A stretch of DNA of 57,895 nt from Photobacterium damselae (GCF_003026815.1 NZ_PYOG01000025.1:1-57895); one strand, 5' to 3'; positions 1 through 9,517 are shown, numbered from the stretch's first letter. The notes: generated by a model not told the origin, from the sequence alone. Numbers and translations are program-made.

Positions 1-16
1 TATCTCGGTAAACATT

Positions 17-101
17 GCGGAAGTGGCGAAATTGGTAGACGCACTAGATTTAGGTTCTAGCGCCGCAAGGTGTGAGAGTTCAAGTCTCTCCTTCCGCACC
101 A
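17..101 (+). tRNA. tRNA-Leu (anticodon TAG), copy 1
   Basis: A class II tRNA of 85 nt with an encoded CCA end. The acceptor strands GCGGAAG and CTTCCGC pair, the anticodon loop is TTTAGGT and the long variable arm is present. It reads CUA-type leucine codons. The sequence is identical to the copy at 388-472, and the bases just upstream are also nearly identical. Confidence 0.96.
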
Positions 102-148
102 TCTTTCTTTATGTTGTTTCATACAACTTAAAGTAACAATCTGAATAC

Positions 149-233
149 GCGGAAGTGGCGAAATTGGTAGACGCACCAGATTTAGGTTCTGGCGCCGCAA
201 GGTGTGAGAGTTCAAGTCTCTCCTTCCGCACCA
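149..233 (+). tRNA. tRNA-Leu (anticodon TAG), copy 2
   Basis: Same 85-nt leucine tRNA with CCA encoded. It differs from the other two copies in the anticodon stem, where CTAGA/TCTAG is replaced by CCAGA/TCTGG. Both sides changed, so pairing is kept. The upstream spacer differs from that of copies 1 and 3. Confidence 0.96.
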
Positions 234-278
234 TTATCTAGATTGTTGAAGAAATCTTAGTTATACTAAGAATTCGTT

Positions 279-353
279 AGGTCTATCGCCAAGCGGTAAG
301 GCAACGGGTTTTGATCCCGTCATCCCCTGGTTCGAATCCAGGTAGACCTGCCA
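279..353 (+). tRNA. tRNA-Gln (anticodon TTG)
   Basis: A 75-nt cloverleaf with acceptor AGGTCTA/TAGACCT, G discriminator and encoded CCA. The anticodon loop TTTTGAT gives TTG, reading CAA. It sits inside a leucine tRNA cluster and is probably processed from the same transcript. E. coli also has a glutamine/leucine tRNA cluster next to ubiF. Confidence 0.96.
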
Positions 354-387
354 TATTTAAGTTTAACGAGTTATCTCGGTAGACATT

Positions 388-472
388 GCGGAAGTGGCGA
401 AATTGGTAGACGCACTAGATTTAGGTTCTAGCGCCGCAAGGTGTGAGAGTTCAAGTCTCTCCTTCCGCACCA
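388..472 (+). tRNA. tRNA-Leu (anticodon TAG), copy 3
   Basis: The last tRNA of the cluster, identical over 85 nt to copy 1. The upstream stretch TATCTCGGTARACATT is also shared with copy 1 apart from one base, which suggests duplication of a unit that includes the spacer. A terminator follows directly. Confidence 0.96.
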
Positions 473-478
473 TCTTTT

Positions 479-504
479 AAAACCCACCTTCTGGTGGGTT
501 TTTT
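479..504 (+). terminator. Rho-independent terminator of the tRNA cluster
   Basis: Stem AACCCACC / GGTGGGTT with a 4-nt loop followed by a T run, starting 7 nt after the last tRNA. It closes the Leu-Leu-Gln-Leu transcript. Confidence 0.9.
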
Positions 505-576
505 ATGACCTGTCGATAATTCGATATGGCATTTATTGTTTAACAGCCTTTATATGATCGTATCTCTCTGGTTGTT

Positions 577-606
577 AGCCGATGGTGTAAACCCTCGGCT
601 TTTTCT
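577..606 (+). terminator. Possible second terminator
   Basis: AGCCGA (577-582) pairs with TCGGCT (595-600), followed by TTTTCTTT. The loop is 12 nt, so it is weaker than the terminator at 479-504. No gene is visible between the two. The rest of 509-700 shows no ORF or RNA that can be supported. Confidence 0.4.
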
Positions 607-703
607 TTATCTCCACTCTCAAATCCAATCTTAATTCTTATCGACCTACACTACCTATTGCTCTGGCTATATTGCACTACTTTAGGCATACAATAACTAG
701 TCA

Positions 704-755
704 CAAAAAAACGGGTGAGCGATCTACCCAAATCATTAGGTATCCCATTCACCCG
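704..755 (-). terminator. Terminator of ubiF
   Basis: Read on the minus strand, CGGGTGA pairs with TCACCCG around a long internal segment and is followed by a run of T. It lies about 40 nt after the ubiF stop codon. Confidence 0.65.
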
Positions 756-791
756 CTTTAATCGTGCGATTATTTGCCAAGTCTTGCCGTA

Positions 792-1952
792 CTAAATGCC
801 CATTGCATACTTAAGTACTTGTTTTTTTACTGGCCCAGCTTTATCAGCAAGTCGTAATCCCACATTTCGCAACAGTTGTAATGGCGGCAATGTGTTACTA
901 AAGACGGTGTAAAATAAATCCATACCTGACTGCATTAATAAATTATCAGGTCGGCGACGACGTTCATAACGTTGATAGGTTGTCGCTTGAGCCCAATTTG
1001 CCCCCGCCTTTTCTACTTCATCAAGCAGAACAAGCACATCTTTAAAGCCTAAATTAACCCCCTGACCCGCTAGTGGGTTAATGGTATGAGCCGCATCACC
1101 AAGCAAAACAACACCCGATTGTGCGTAACACTGAGCGTGGCGACGAGTCAGAGGGAAAGATCCTCGATTAACAACCGTCACTTTGCCTAACTCAGCAGGG
1201 AAATGACGATAAATTTCTTGCTCTAGCTGCTCGGCAGGCATATGACTTAACTTTCGAATACGTTCTGGTGCGTCGTACCAAACTAGTGAGCCTTGATGCC
1301 CTGGTAATGGAAGAAAAGATCGTGGTCCTTGAGGCGTAAATTGCTGCCAAGTAATGTCTTGTTGTGCTAATTCAGTTTCAACATGAATCAGCATACAGTG
1401 TTGGCGATAATCCCACGCAGTGATCCCGATACCCGCTTGCTGGCGCACAAATGAATTCGCCCCATCAGCACCAATTAGAATCTTCGTTGAGAGTTGCTGC
1501 TCGTTATCGAGTAATAATTGGTAACCATTATCGACCGATTGCATCGTAACAATCTTATTTGGACACAATAGCGTTATATTCGGATAAGACTCAAATTGCT
1601 GCCATAACGCTAGCTGGATCACTCGATTCTCGACGATGTATCCAAGCCAAGGGACATTAAGCTCATCAGCATGAAAGCGTGTACGGCATTCAGGAGCATC
1701 CCACGTTTCTAAGCGCTTAAAAGGACAAACTCGCATGGCCATCACTGTGTCCCAAGCGCCTAACTGCTGTAATAAAGAGATAGAGTTAGGTGAGATTGCA
1801 GAGACTCGGAGATCGGCAGGCTGAGAGGAATGAAATGGGACAGGTTGATGACTTTCCACCACCGCCACACGAAAACCTTGTTGAGCTAGCCCTATTGCCG
1901 TTGCAGCGCCAACCATGCCGCCACCTGCAACAACAAAATCAAATGGTTCCAT
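792..1952 (-). CDS. ubiF: 2-octaprenyl-3-methyl-6-methoxy-1,4-benzoquinol hydroxylase (UbiF)
   Basis: A FAD-dependent monooxygenase for the C6 hydroxylation step of ubiquinone biosynthesis, acting at the inner membrane with the other Ubi proteins. The 386 residues begin with the FAD-binding motif GGGMVG (about 10-15). The second FAD motif, GDAAHTINPLAGQG, lies near residue 285. The C-terminal MQSGMDLFY region matches E. coli UbiF rather than its paralogs UbiH and UbiI. Its place beside a Gln/Leu tRNA cluster and near miaB is also the E. coli arrangement. It is transcribed divergently from mtgA. Confidence 0.93.
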   Translation of the reverse strand: MEPFDFVVAGGGMVGAATAIGLAQQGFRVAVVESHQPVPFHSSQPADLRVSAISPNSISLLQQLGAWDTVMAMRVCPFKRLETWDAPECRTRFHADELNVPWLGYIVENRVIQLALWQQFESYPNITLLCPNKIVTMQSVDNGYQLLLDNEQQLSTKILIGADGANSFVRQQAGIGITAWDYRQHCMLIHVETELAQQDITWQQFTPQGPRSFLPLPGHQGSLVWYDAPERIRKLSHMPAEQLEQEIYRHFPAELGKVTVVNRGSFPLTRRHAQCYAQSGVVLLGDAAHTINPLAGQGVNLGFKDVLVLLDEVEKAGANWAQATTYQRYERRRRPDNLLMQSGMDLFYTVFSNTLPPLQLLRNVGLRLADKAGPVKKQVLKYAMGI

Positions 1953-2092
1953 ACTTTTACCTTTCTGTTATGCTCGGCAAATAAGAAATCTATCTAAAAT
2001 TTTGAGAACAGACTCAGAATCAATAATAGATAGAATAAATTTTATCTGGTGCTATTTTACGAGAAATTATCGACTAAGGAACCATTTGTCGC

Positions 2093-2785
2093 ATGCTGGA
2101 TCGCATTAAACGTTATCTTCTCATTTTGCTGCTTAGCCTTCTGATCATTCCTGTTATTCAAATTGCGAGTCTAAAATATATCGATCCTCCATTTTGGGGC
2201 TGGCAAATTCACCGCAGCTTATTTCCACCAAAAGGCTATCCGACACATCGACAACACACTTGGGTCGACCTTAATCGAATATCAAAGAATATGCAGCTGG
2301 CGGTTATTGCCTCAGAAGATCAACTGTTTCCCTCTCATTATGGTTTTGATATCAATGCTATTTTGACGGTAATTAAACAGACAGGAGCCAATGGTCCCAA
2401 ACGAGGCGCCAGTACGATTACGCAACAAACCGCTAAAAATGTCTTTTTATTTCCAGCCCACTCAATGATTCGAAAAGCGGTTGAGCTCTATTACGCTATT
2501 TGGATGGAAGTTATCTGGGGAAAACAACGTATTTTGGAAATGTATTTAAATGTCATTGAATTTGGTCCTGGTATTTTCGGGGTTGAAGCGGCAAGCCAAC
2601 ACTTTTTCAATACTAAAGCTCGCTATCTAACGGCTCAACAAGCGGCACAATTGGCTGCTGTTCTGCCCAACCCATATAAGTTAAAAGCCAATCCACCTAG
2701 TCGCTATGTTCTTGAACGTAGTCGCTGGATTCGCAAACAGATGCGTCAATTATCTATGGCGGCAGTGAACAAACTCAGTCAATAA
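2093..2785 (+). CDS. mtgA: Monofunctional biosynthetic peptidoglycan transglycosylase (MtgA)
   Basis: A glycosyltransferase family 51 enzyme that polymerises lipid II into glycan strands at the inner membrane. It has 230 residues, usual for the family. One N-terminal membrane anchor (about 7-29) precedes the GT51 motifs EDQLFPSHYGFD and GASTITQQ.AKN, and no transpeptidase domain follows. The first motif carries the catalytic glutamate. In E. coli mtgA lies elsewhere, so its position between ubiF and miaB differs. No good terminator was seen before miaB. Confidence 0.93.
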   Translation: MLDRIKRYLLILLLSLLIIPVIQIASLKYIDPPFWGWQIHRSLFPPKGYPTHRQHTWVDLNRISKNMQLAVIASEDQLFPSHYGFDINAILTVIKQTGANGPKRGASTITQQTAKNVFLFPAHSMIRKAVELYYAIWMEVIWGKQRILEMYLNVIEFGPGIFGVEAASQHFFNTKARYLTAQQAAQLAAVLPNPYKLKANPPSRYVLERSRWIRKQMRQLSMAAVNKLSQ

Positions 2786-2949
2786 ACGAATACCCACAAT
2801 TTATTCGGGGTGGTGATGATCTAGTCATAGTCGGCGTAAAGCAGTACAATACGCGGCTTGCTACAGGTCGCGGCCTTCTATGGGCTAAAAATCCTGTAAA
2901 ATTGGCAATATGAATGCAATGTTAAACCACGATTAGTGAAGAGTTAGAG

Positions 2950-4374
2950 ATGGCAAAGAAACTGCTTATTAAAACCTGGGGCTGCCAGATGAACGAATAC
3001 GATTCATCAAAGATGGCGGATCTTCTTAATGCGGCTAACGGCTTCGAATTAACAGAAGACCCAGAAGAAGCAGATGTACTACTGCTTAATACCTGCTCTA
3101 TCCGCGAAAAAGCACAAGAGAAAGTTTTCCACCAGCTTGGTCGTTGGAAAACGCTAAAAGATAAGAAGCCAGGTCTTGTAATTGGTGTGGGCGGCTGTGT
3201 GGCAACCCAAGAAGGTGACTCTATTCGCCAACGCGCACCTTATGTTGATGTAATCTTTGGTCCTCAAACCCTACACCGACTACCAGAGATGATTAAGCAG
3301 TCGCAATCAACTGAAGCTCCAGTAATGGATATCTCTTTCCCTGAGATTGAGAAGTTTGATAGCCTGCCAGAACCTCGCGCTGAAGGCCCAACAGCATTCG
3401 TATCTATTATGGAAGGCTGTTCAAAATACTGTACTTACTGCGTAGTACCATATACTCGTGGTGAAGAAGTTAGCCGTCCTTTAGATGATGTTCTATTTGA
3501 AATTGCACAACTTGCAGCACAGGGCGTACGTGAAGTAAACCTACTAGGTCAAAACGTAAACGCATACCGTGGTGCAACTTATGATGGCGAAATCGCAACA
3601 TTTGCAGAGTTACTACGCCTTGTTGCGGCAATTGATGGTATTGACCGTATTCGTTATACCACAAGCCACCCAATTGAATTTACCGACGATATCATTGAAG
3701 TCTACCAAGACACTCCTGAACTAGTAAGCTTCCTACACTTACCAGTACAAAGTGGTTCAGACCGTATTCTAACTATGATGAAGCGTCCGCATACAGCAAT
3801 TGAATACAAATCAAAAATTCGTAAGCTACGTAAAGCACGTCCTGATATCACTATCAGCTCAGACTTTATCGTAGGTTTCCCAGGTGAATCAGATCAAGAC
3901 TTCCAAGATACTATGAAGCTGATCCGCGATGTGGATTTTGATATGAGCTTTAGCTTTATCTTCTCACCACGCCCTGGTACACCTGCAGCAGATTACCCAT
4001 GCGATCTGACTGAAGAAGTGAAGAAAGAGCGTCTATACGAGCTACAGCAGCAAATTAACAGCCAAGCAATGCGTTTCTCTCGTCAAATGCTAGGCACTGA
4101 GCAGCGTATTCTTGTTGAAGGTCCATCGAAGAAAAACGTTATGGAGCTTCGCGGTCGTACTGAAAACAACCGTGTAGTAAACTTCGAAGGCTCAGCAGAC
4201 CTAATCGGTCAATTTGTTGATGTTAAGATTACCGATGTTTTTGCTAACTCACTACGTGGTGAACTGATTCGTACCGAAGCTGAAATGGATCTTCGTGTTG
4301 CGATGTCACCAACAGAAGTGATGGAAAAAACACGTAAAGAAGATGATTTGGGTGTTGGCGTATATACACCTTAG
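2950..4374 (+). CDS. miaB: tRNA-2-methylthio-N6-dimethylallyladenosine synthase (MiaB)
   Basis: A radical-SAM methylthiotransferase that adds the methylthio group to i6A37 in tRNAs reading UNN codons. The N-terminal UPF0004 domain holds C12, C49 and C83, which bind the auxiliary 4Fe-4S cluster. The radical SAM triad is C157, C161 and C164 (CSKYCTYC). A TRAM domain ends the protein. Its 474 residues match E. coli MiaB. It heads the miaB-ybeZ-ybeY-corC-lnt operon. Confidence 0.97.
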   Translation: MAKKLLIKTWGCQMNEYDSSKMADLLNAANGFELTEDPEEADVLLLNTCSIREKAQEKVFHQLGRWKTLKDKKPGLVIGVGGCVATQEGDSIRQRAPYVDVIFGPQTLHRLPEMIKQSQSTEAPVMDISFPEIEKFDSLPEPRAEGPTAFVSIMEGCSKYCTYCVVPYTRGEEVSRPLDDVLFEIAQLAAQGVREVNLLGQNVNAYRGATYDGEIATFAELLRLVAAIDGIDRIRYTTSHPIEFTDDIIEVYQDTPELVSFLHLPVQSGSDRILTMMKRPHTAIEYKSKIRKLRKARPDITISSDFIVGFPGESDQDFQDTMKLIRDVDFDMSFSFIFSPRPGTPAADYPCDLTEEVKKERLYELQQQINSQAMRFSRQMLGTEQRILVEGPSKKNVMELRGRTENNRVVNFEGSADLIGQFVDVKITDVFANSLRGELIRTEAEMDLRVAMSPTEVMEKTRKEDDLGVGVYTP

Positions 4375-4409
4375 TCGTTGCTGCTAACCTAATGTAGCAA
4401 TAATTAAGT

Positions 4410-4432
4410 GGTGCCCAAGCAATTTGGGCACC
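4410..4432 (+). other. Strong hairpin between miaB and ybeZ
   Basis: A perfect 9-bp stem, GGTGCCCAA with TTGGGCACC, around a 5-nt loop. No T run follows, so it does not look like a standard terminator. It may be an RNA processing or stabilising element inside the operon. The function is unknown. Confidence 0.6.
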
Positions 4433-4496
4433 ATACGCTTGCCCAACAATTGGTTTTTGATCATAGTTATGAAAAACCCCTTGATGAGAGGCAACC

Positions 4497-5615
4497 TTGA
4501 GTAAGATTATTACAGAAGAACTGACTCTGGAACCCGCTAACAATCAGCGCCTTTCCAGCCTTTGTGGCCCTTTCGACGACAATATCAAACACCTTGAGCG
4601 CCGTTTGGGTGTAGAAATAAATCACCGTAGCAATTTATTTACTGTAGTGGGCCAGCCTCATACGGTCGCTGCAACAATCAACATCATAAAAAATCTGTAT
4701 GTTGATACGGCTCCGGTACATAACAATATTCCAGATATTGAGCCTGATGCCATTCACCTTGCAATTAAAGAATCGGGTGTTTTGGAACAAAACGTGGAAT
4801 CTTCTATTCCGTACGGTAAAGAAGTTCACATTAAAACTAAAAAAGGCATCATCAAGCCCCGCACACCGAATCAAGCACAATACATTACCAATATGGTCAC
4901 TCATGACATTACATTTGGTATTGGTCCTGCTGGTACGGGTAAAACCTACTTAGCCGTTGCTGCCGCTGTTGATGCGTTAGAGCGTCAAGAGATTCGCCGT
5001 ATCTTACTGACTCGTCCTGCGGTAGAAGCGGGAGAAAAGCTTGGCTTCTTACCAGGTGATTTAAGTCAGAAAGTGGACCCTTATTTACGACCACTGTATG
5101 ACGCCCTGTTTGAGATGCTCGGTTTTGAGCGAGTTGAAAAATTAATTGAACGAAATGTCATTGAAGTTGCCCCATTAGCATATATGCGTGGCCGAACTCT
5201 TAATGATGCTTTTATTATTTTGGATGAAAGCCAGAATACGACTGTTGAGCAAATGAAAATGTTCCTAACTCGTATTGGTTTTAATTCAAGAGCCGTTATT
5301 ACAGGTGATGTGACTCAGATCGACTTACCTCGTGGTGCTCGTTCAGGTCTACGTCATGCAATTGAAGTATTATCGGAAGTTGATGATATAAGCTTTAACT
5401 TCTTCCAAGCTAACGATGTTGTCCGTCACCCTGTCGTTGCACGAATCGTACAAGCTTATGAAGTCTGGGAAAGCGAAGATCAAAAACAGCGAAAACTTGC
5501 CGAGCAGCGTCGTCGCCAAGAACAAGAAGCCAAGCAAGCAGAGCAATTAGCGGTTGCTATGGCAAATATCCAGAATCCGGCTACTAAGCCAACAGAACCA
5601 CAACAGAGTAACTAA
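4497..5615 (+). CDS. ybeZ: PhoH-family ATPase YbeZ
   Basis: A PhoH-like P-loop ATPase that works with the endoribonuclease YbeY in rRNA maturation and ribosome quality control. The Walker A motif GPAGTGKT is at about 133-140 and the Walker B region IILDESQNT follows. The C-terminal tail is charged and rich in K, E and Q. The TTG at 4497 is chosen because the protein then aligns with the E. coli N-terminus and has a GAGAGG ribosome site upstream. It overlaps ybeY by one base (TAATG), so the two are translationally coupled. Confidence 0.93.
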   Translation: MSKIITEELTLEPANNQRLSSLCGPFDDNIKHLERRLGVEINHRSNLFTVVGQPHTVAATINIIKNLYVDTAPVHNNIPDIEPDAIHLAIKESGVLEQNVESSIPYGKEVHIKTKKGIIKPRTPNQAQYITNMVTHDITFGIGPAGTGKTYLAVAAAVDALERQEIRRILLTRPAVEAGEKLGFLPGDLSQKVDPYLRPLYDALFEMLGFERVEKLIERNVIEVAPLAYMRGRTLNDAFIILDESQNTTVEQMKMFLTRIGFNSRAVITGDVTQIDLPRGARSGLRHAIEVLSEVDDISFNFFQANDVVRHPVVARIVQAYEVWESEDQKQRKLAEQRRRQEQEAKQAEQLAVAMANIQNPATKPTEPQQSN

Positions 5616-6079
5616 TGGCAATTTATCTCGATTTACAATATGCCACTGAAAGCGAAACAGGCTTACCAACAGAAGCTGATTTTCAATCTTGGTTAGAAGC
5701 GGCAATTACTCCGTTCCAAGCCGATGCTGAAGTGACCATACGCTTAGTTGATGAAGCAGAGAGTCACCAACTCAACTTAGAGTATCGAGGCAAAGATCGC
5801 CCAACCAATGTGCTATCCTTTCCTTTTGAAGCCCCTCCAGGCATGGAAATGGATCTCCTTGGTGATTTAGTTATTTGTCGTCAAGTCGTTGAACGTGAAG
5901 CTCCTGAGCAAAACAAAACGCTCACAGCTCACTGGGCACATATGGTGGTTCATGGTAGCTTGCATCTACTGGGTTATGACCATATTGAAGACGATGAAGC
6001 TGAAGAAATGGAAGCATTAGAGACGGAAATCATGGAAAAAATGGGTTTTCCTGATCCTTATGCAGCCGAAAAGCAGTAA
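5615..6079 (+). CDS. ybeY: Endoribonuclease YbeY (rRNA maturation factor)
   Basis: A metal-dependent single-strand RNase needed for 16S rRNA 3' end maturation and 70S quality control. The family motif [11 protein letters not shown] supplies zinc ligands H113, H117 and H123, one off the E. coli numbering. At 154 residues it is full length. The start codon shares one base with the ybeZ stop. Confidence 0.96.
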   Translation: MAIYLDLQYATESETGLPTEADFQSWLEAAITPFQADAEVTIRLVDEAESHQLNLEYRGKDRPTNVLSFPFEAPPGMEMDLLGDLVICRQVVEREAPEQNKTLTAHWAHMVVHGSLHLLGYDHIEDDEAEEMEALETEIMEKMGFPDPYAAEKQ

Positions 6080-6092
6080 TATAGCTAACAGC

Positions 6093-6117
6093 GCCACTTG
6101 CCAAGGAGGTGAGTGGC
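6093..6117 (+). other. Hairpin enclosing an orphan full-length Shine-Dalgarno sequence
   Basis: GCCACT (6093-6098) pairs with AGTGGC (6112-6117). The loop side contains AAGGAGGTGA (6103-6112), close to the full complement of the 16S rRNA tail. The corC start lies about 45 nt further on, too far for this to be its ribosome site. A 9-codon frame could begin at ATT 6118, or a 12-codon frame at GTG 6109; both stop at TGA 6145-6147. Confidence 0.5.
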
Positions 6118-6156
6118 ATTTCCGTGGCACAGACCACATACTTTTGAAACTGAATA

Positions 6157-7029
6157 ATGAACGACGATAACACGCAAAATTCTGAAGGTCCGAGTAGAAA
6201 ATCCTTCTTTGAACGTATTGGCCAACTATTTCAAGGCGAACCACAAAATCGTGAAGAATTAGTTGAAGTATTCCGTGATTCAGAAGAAAACGCTTTAATT
6301 GATCACGATACCCGTGACATGCTTGAAGGCGTAATGGAGATTTCTGAAATGCGAGTTCGTGACATCATGATCCCGCGCTCACAGATGATTACCATTGAAC
6401 GTTCTCAGAAGTTAGAAGATCTAGTAGATCTTATTGTTGATGCTCAACACTCCCGCTACCCAGTTATCAGTGATGATAAAGATCATGTTGAAGGTATTTT
6501 ACTTGCTAAAGATCTTCTTCGTTATCTCCTTCCTGATAGTGACGCTTTTGATATCGATAAAGTCTTGCGCCCTGCTGTTGTTGTACCAGAGAGCAAGCGT
6601 GTGGACCGCCTACTAAAGGAGTTCCGCGAAGAACGTTATCACATGGCGATTGTAGTCGATGAGTTTGGTGGAGTATCGGGTGTTATTACCATTGAAGATA
6701 TTCTTGAGCAAATCGTTGGTGAAATCGAAGACGAATTTGACGACGATGAAGAGCAAGATATCCGTCAGCTAAGCAAGCATACCTATTCGGTGAAAGCGCT
6801 TACTACCATTGAAGACTTCAATGAGCTGTTCCACACCAACTTCAGCGATGAAGAAGTGGACACCATTGGCGGTTTAGTGATGACAAGCTTTGGTCATCTG
6901 CCAAGTCGAGGTGAAGTGGTAGAGCTTGATGGTTATGCATTTAAAGTAACAGCTGCTGATAACCGTCGCGTTATTCAATTACAGGTTACTGTACCTAATG
7001 ATGCGCAATTACCGACAACGTCTGCATAA
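6157..7029 (+). CDS. corC: CBS-domain protein CorC (YbeX), Mg/Co homeostasis
   Basis: A cytosolic CBS-pair protein with a C-terminal CorC_HlyC domain. It is linked to magnesium and cobalt handling and, as YbeX, to ribosome metabolism. Two CBS motifs span roughly residues 65-195 ([12 protein letters not shown] near the start, [13 protein letters not shown] near the end). The transporter-associated domain covers about 205-285. No membrane segments are present. The 290 residues match E. coli, starting MNDDN. There is no good ribosome site directly before the ATG, so coupling with ybeY or the upstream hairpin may matter. Confidence 0.94.
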   Translation: MNDDNTQNSEGPSRKSFFERIGQLFQGEPQNREELVEVFRDSEENALIDHDTRDMLEGVMEISEMRVRDIMIPRSQMITIERSQKLEDLVDLIVDAQHSRYPVISDDKDHVEGILLAKDLLRYLLPDSDAFDIDKVLRPAVVVPESKRVDRLLKEFREERYHMAIVVDEFGGVSGVITIEDILEQIVGEIEDEFDDDEEQDIRQLSKHTYSVKALTTIEDFNELFHTNFSDEEVDTIGGLVMTSFGHLPSRGEVVELDGYAFKVTAADNRRVIQLQVTVPNDAQLPTTSA

Positions 7030-7035
7030 CAAAGA

Positions 7036-8589
7036 ATGACAACAAAAAAACTTAATCTTCTGGGACGGCTGATTGCAGCTGTCCCTGCTGGTGCTCTAGC
7101 CACCTTCTCATTTGCGCCTTATAGCCACTGGTATTTGGCCCCTATTTCACTGATTTTATTTTTCCTATTGCTGCAAAAACAAACAATTAAACAGTCAACT
7201 TTGATTGGTTTTTTTTGGGGATTAGGAATCTTTGGTACTGGAATCAGCTGGGTTCACGTCAGTATTGATAATTTTGGTGGCATGCCTAAAATTGCCAGCG
7301 TGTTCTTAATGACGCTGCTTATTAGTTATCTTGCCCTCTATCCAGCCATCTTTGCTAATCTTTACCACCGATTTTTCCGCCAGAAACCTGTGTTGCAGTT
7401 GCTTGTTTCAGGCCCTGTTCTTTGGCTCTTACTCGATTGGTTTAGAGGTTGGTTCTTAACGGGTTTTCCATGGCTGTGGATGGGTTATAGCCAAATTGAA
7501 AGCCCCTTAAGAACCATAGCGCCAATTCTTGGAGTAGAAGGCATTACTTTAGCTCTGGTACTGATCAGTGGCGCCATTGTTGCAACTCTGTATTATCGAG
7601 CATGGAAAACTCTCCTAATCCCAGTGATTATCGTCGCAAGCTGTCTTGCTCTTAAACCTATCCAGTGGGTTAAGCCAGATCCTTCTCGAACTGTCTCGGT
7701 TGCCCTTATCCAAGGTAATATTCCTCAAGAGCTAAAATGGCTACCAAGTCAGCGATGGCCAACCTTGATGAAGTATATGGATCTGACCGAGCAAAACTGG
7801 GATGCCGATATTATTATTTGGCCAGAAGCGGCAATTCCGGCCCTAGAAGAGCAGATCCCAACGTTTCTTGAAAATCTGGATAAAACCGCTCGTGAGCATC
7901 ACACTACGTTATTAACAGGAGTGTTGGATCAAAAAGCTGACGGTGAGTTTTTCAATAATATTCTCACTCTTGGCGTCAATCCGGCAGGCCCTTATAACTA
8001 CGCAACCGCTCATCGTTATAGCAAACATCACTTACTGCCTTTTGGTGAATTTGTTCCATTTGGTGATTTACTAAGACCGATTGCGCCGTTTTTCAATCTG
8101 CCAATGTCATCGTTCAGTCGTGGCGCTTATATTCAACCGAACTTACAAGCCCATGGATTATCGATAGCGCCAGCACTTTGCTACGAAGTTGCTTTTAGTG
8201 AACAAGTTAGAGAGAACGTTCATCCTAACACTGAACTGCTGCTGACCTTATCCAATGATGCATGGTTTGGCCGCTCTATCGGTCCATTCCAACATATGGA
8301 AATTGCTCAGATGCGCTCGCTGGAATTAGGTAAACCTCTGCTACGTGCAACCAATACGGGTATCACCGCAGTGGTAGATGCAGATGGTAATATCACTAAA
8401 AAGATCCCACAGTTTGAGACTGCAGTATTGCGAGATAAAGTGGTCCCGACCTTAGGTACAACGCCTTACGGCCATATGGGTAGCTGGCCTCTCTATGTAT
8501 ATTGCGCCTTAATCAGTGTTATCGCCCTATTGTTTGGCCGAAAATACAGCCAGAAAAAAGCAGCGAAAGTGACAACGGAAGCTGAATAA
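7036..8589 (+). CDS. lnt: Apolipoprotein N-acyltransferase (Lnt)
   Basis: Transfers the third acyl chain to the N-terminal cysteine of lipoproteins in the inner membrane, preparing them for Lol export. Several membrane segments fill the first 200 residues and a nitrilase-like domain follows. The catalytic triad is E264 (WPEAAIPAL), K330 (before HHLLPFGEF) and C382 (LCYEVAF), with spacing as in E. coli. Its 517 residues are full length. The gene starts 6 nt after the corC stop and ends the operon at a strong terminator. Confidence 0.96.
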   Translation: MTTKKLNLLGRLIAAVPAGALATFSFAPYSHWYLAPISLILFFLLLQKQTIKQSTLIGFFWGLGIFGTGISWVHVSIDNFGGMPKIASVFLMTLLISYLALYPAIFANLYHRFFRQKPVLQLLVSGPVLWLLLDWFRGWFLTGFPWLWMGYSQIESPLRTIAPILGVEGITLALVLISGAIVATLYYRAWKTLLIPVIIVASCLALKPIQWVKPDPSRTVSVALIQGNIPQELKWLPSQRWPTLMKYMDLTEQNWDADIIIWPEAAIPALEEQIPTFLENLDKTAREHHTTLLTGVLDQKADGEFFNNILTLGVNPAGPYNYATAHRYSKHHLLPFGEFVPFGDLLRPIAPFFNLPMSSFSRGAYIQPNLQAHGLSIAPALCYEVAFSEQVRENVHPNTELLLTLSNDAWFGRSIGPFQHMEIAQMRSLELGKPLLRATNTGITAVVDADGNITKKIPQFETAVLRDKVVPTLGTTPYGHMGSWPLYVYCALISVIALLFGRKYSQKKAAKVTTEAE

Positions 8590-8596
8590 AATCTGA

Positions 8597-8626
8597 AAAG
8601 GCGAAGTTTAACACTTCGCCTTTTTT
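8597..8626 (+). terminator. Terminator after lnt
   Basis: AAAGGCGAAGT and ACTTCGCCTTTT form a stem with a short loop, followed by T residues. It ends the miaB-to-lnt operon. Confidence 0.92.
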
Positions 8627-8705
8627 ATTTGTTATGATAAAAAACAGTATTAAATTGGAATAATGGAGCATTCAACCAGCTCCATAACAGTAAGGAATCG
8701 CCCAA

Positions 8706-9401
8706 ATGAAACCAGTTTATCGACTCTTTTCTATGTTATGTGCAGCAGCTCTGTTGTGTATCTCATCACTCTCTCACGCCAGTAGTGACCCAGACACAGA
8801 AGCGGCATTAAATAAATTTAAACAAGCGCCGCAAACTTGGCCTTTCTTCCATTCATCATACGGCTATGCGATTTTCCCAAGTGTAGGTAAAGGTGGATTC
8901 TGGATTGGTGGAGCATACGGCTCTGGTACGGCCTATCGTGGAAATACCATTACAGGTTATGCCAAATTATACCAAGTCTCGATTGGCCTTCAGTTTGGTG
9001 GACAAGCTTACAGCGAAATCATCTTTTTCCAAGATAAACGCGCTTACGACCGTTTTACCAGTGGTAGCTTTGAGTTAGAAGCCCAAGCCTCTGCGGTTGC
9101 CATTACAGAAGGCGCTCAAGCCAAAGCGGGAACCACAGGTGTGAACGCAAGTGCTGGTAATGACTATGTTAATGCTAGCTATGTTAATGGCGTTGCTATC
9201 TTTACTCTGGCAAAAGGAGGCTTAATGCTAGAAGCCGCTATTGCAGGACAAAAATTTGATTATGAGCCGATTTCAGACATCACTCGAAAAGTAAAAGGTT
9301 TAGATGCACCATCGCCTGCAAAAGCTGCAAAACCAACCGCTCCAGTAGAGAAAAAATCGGAAGCTGCTGTGATTGTCGATACGGTAGAAGAGCTTCAATA
9401 A
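8706..9401 (+). CDS. SYLF (YSC84) domain exported protein, probably lipid-binding
   Basis: A 231-residue protein with a cleavable signal peptide (hydrophobic core about 8-22, SHA before the cut). A SYLF/YSC84-like domain follows: GYAIFPSVGKGGFWIGGAYG near residue 55, then glycine-rich strands to about 185. The C-terminal 35 residues are rich in A, K, P and E and look disordered. SYLF domains bind phosphoinositides in eukaryotes; the bacterial role is not settled. It is a single-gene unit between two terminators, and E. coli has no such gene at this place. Confidence 0.8.
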   Translation: MKPVYRLFSMLCAAALLCISSLSHASSDPDTEAALNKFKQAPQTWPFFHSSYGYAIFPSVGKGGFWIGGAYGSGTAYRGNTITGYAKLYQVSIGLQFGGQAYSEIIFFQDKRAYDRFTSGSFELEAQASAVAITEGAQAKAGTTGVNASAGNDYVNASYVNGVAIFTLAKGGLMLEAAIAGQKFDYEPISDITRKVKGLDAPSPAKAAKPTAPVEKKSEAAVIVDTVEELQ

Positions 9402-9446
9402 GTTATTTCATGTCTAGATAATAAAAAAACAAAAAGTGTAAAAACA

Positions 9447-9483
9447 AAAAAACGCAGCGAAATCATCGACTGCGTTTTTTATT
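9447..9483. terminator. Bidirectional terminator between convergent genes
   Basis: AAAAAACGCAG and CTGCGTTTTTT pair around a 12-nt loop, with A and T runs on both flanks. It serves the SYLF gene on plus and ybeL on minus. Confidence 0.9.
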
Positions 9484-9517
9484 AACTCTAATCAGAGAAC
9501 GGTATTTTTCTCAATCG

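Noticed and set aside
7208..7220. Run of eight T followed by four G inside lnt as a possible phase-variation tract
   Set aside because: The frame is intact, lnt is essential in most enterics, and the encoded residues match E. coli Lnt.
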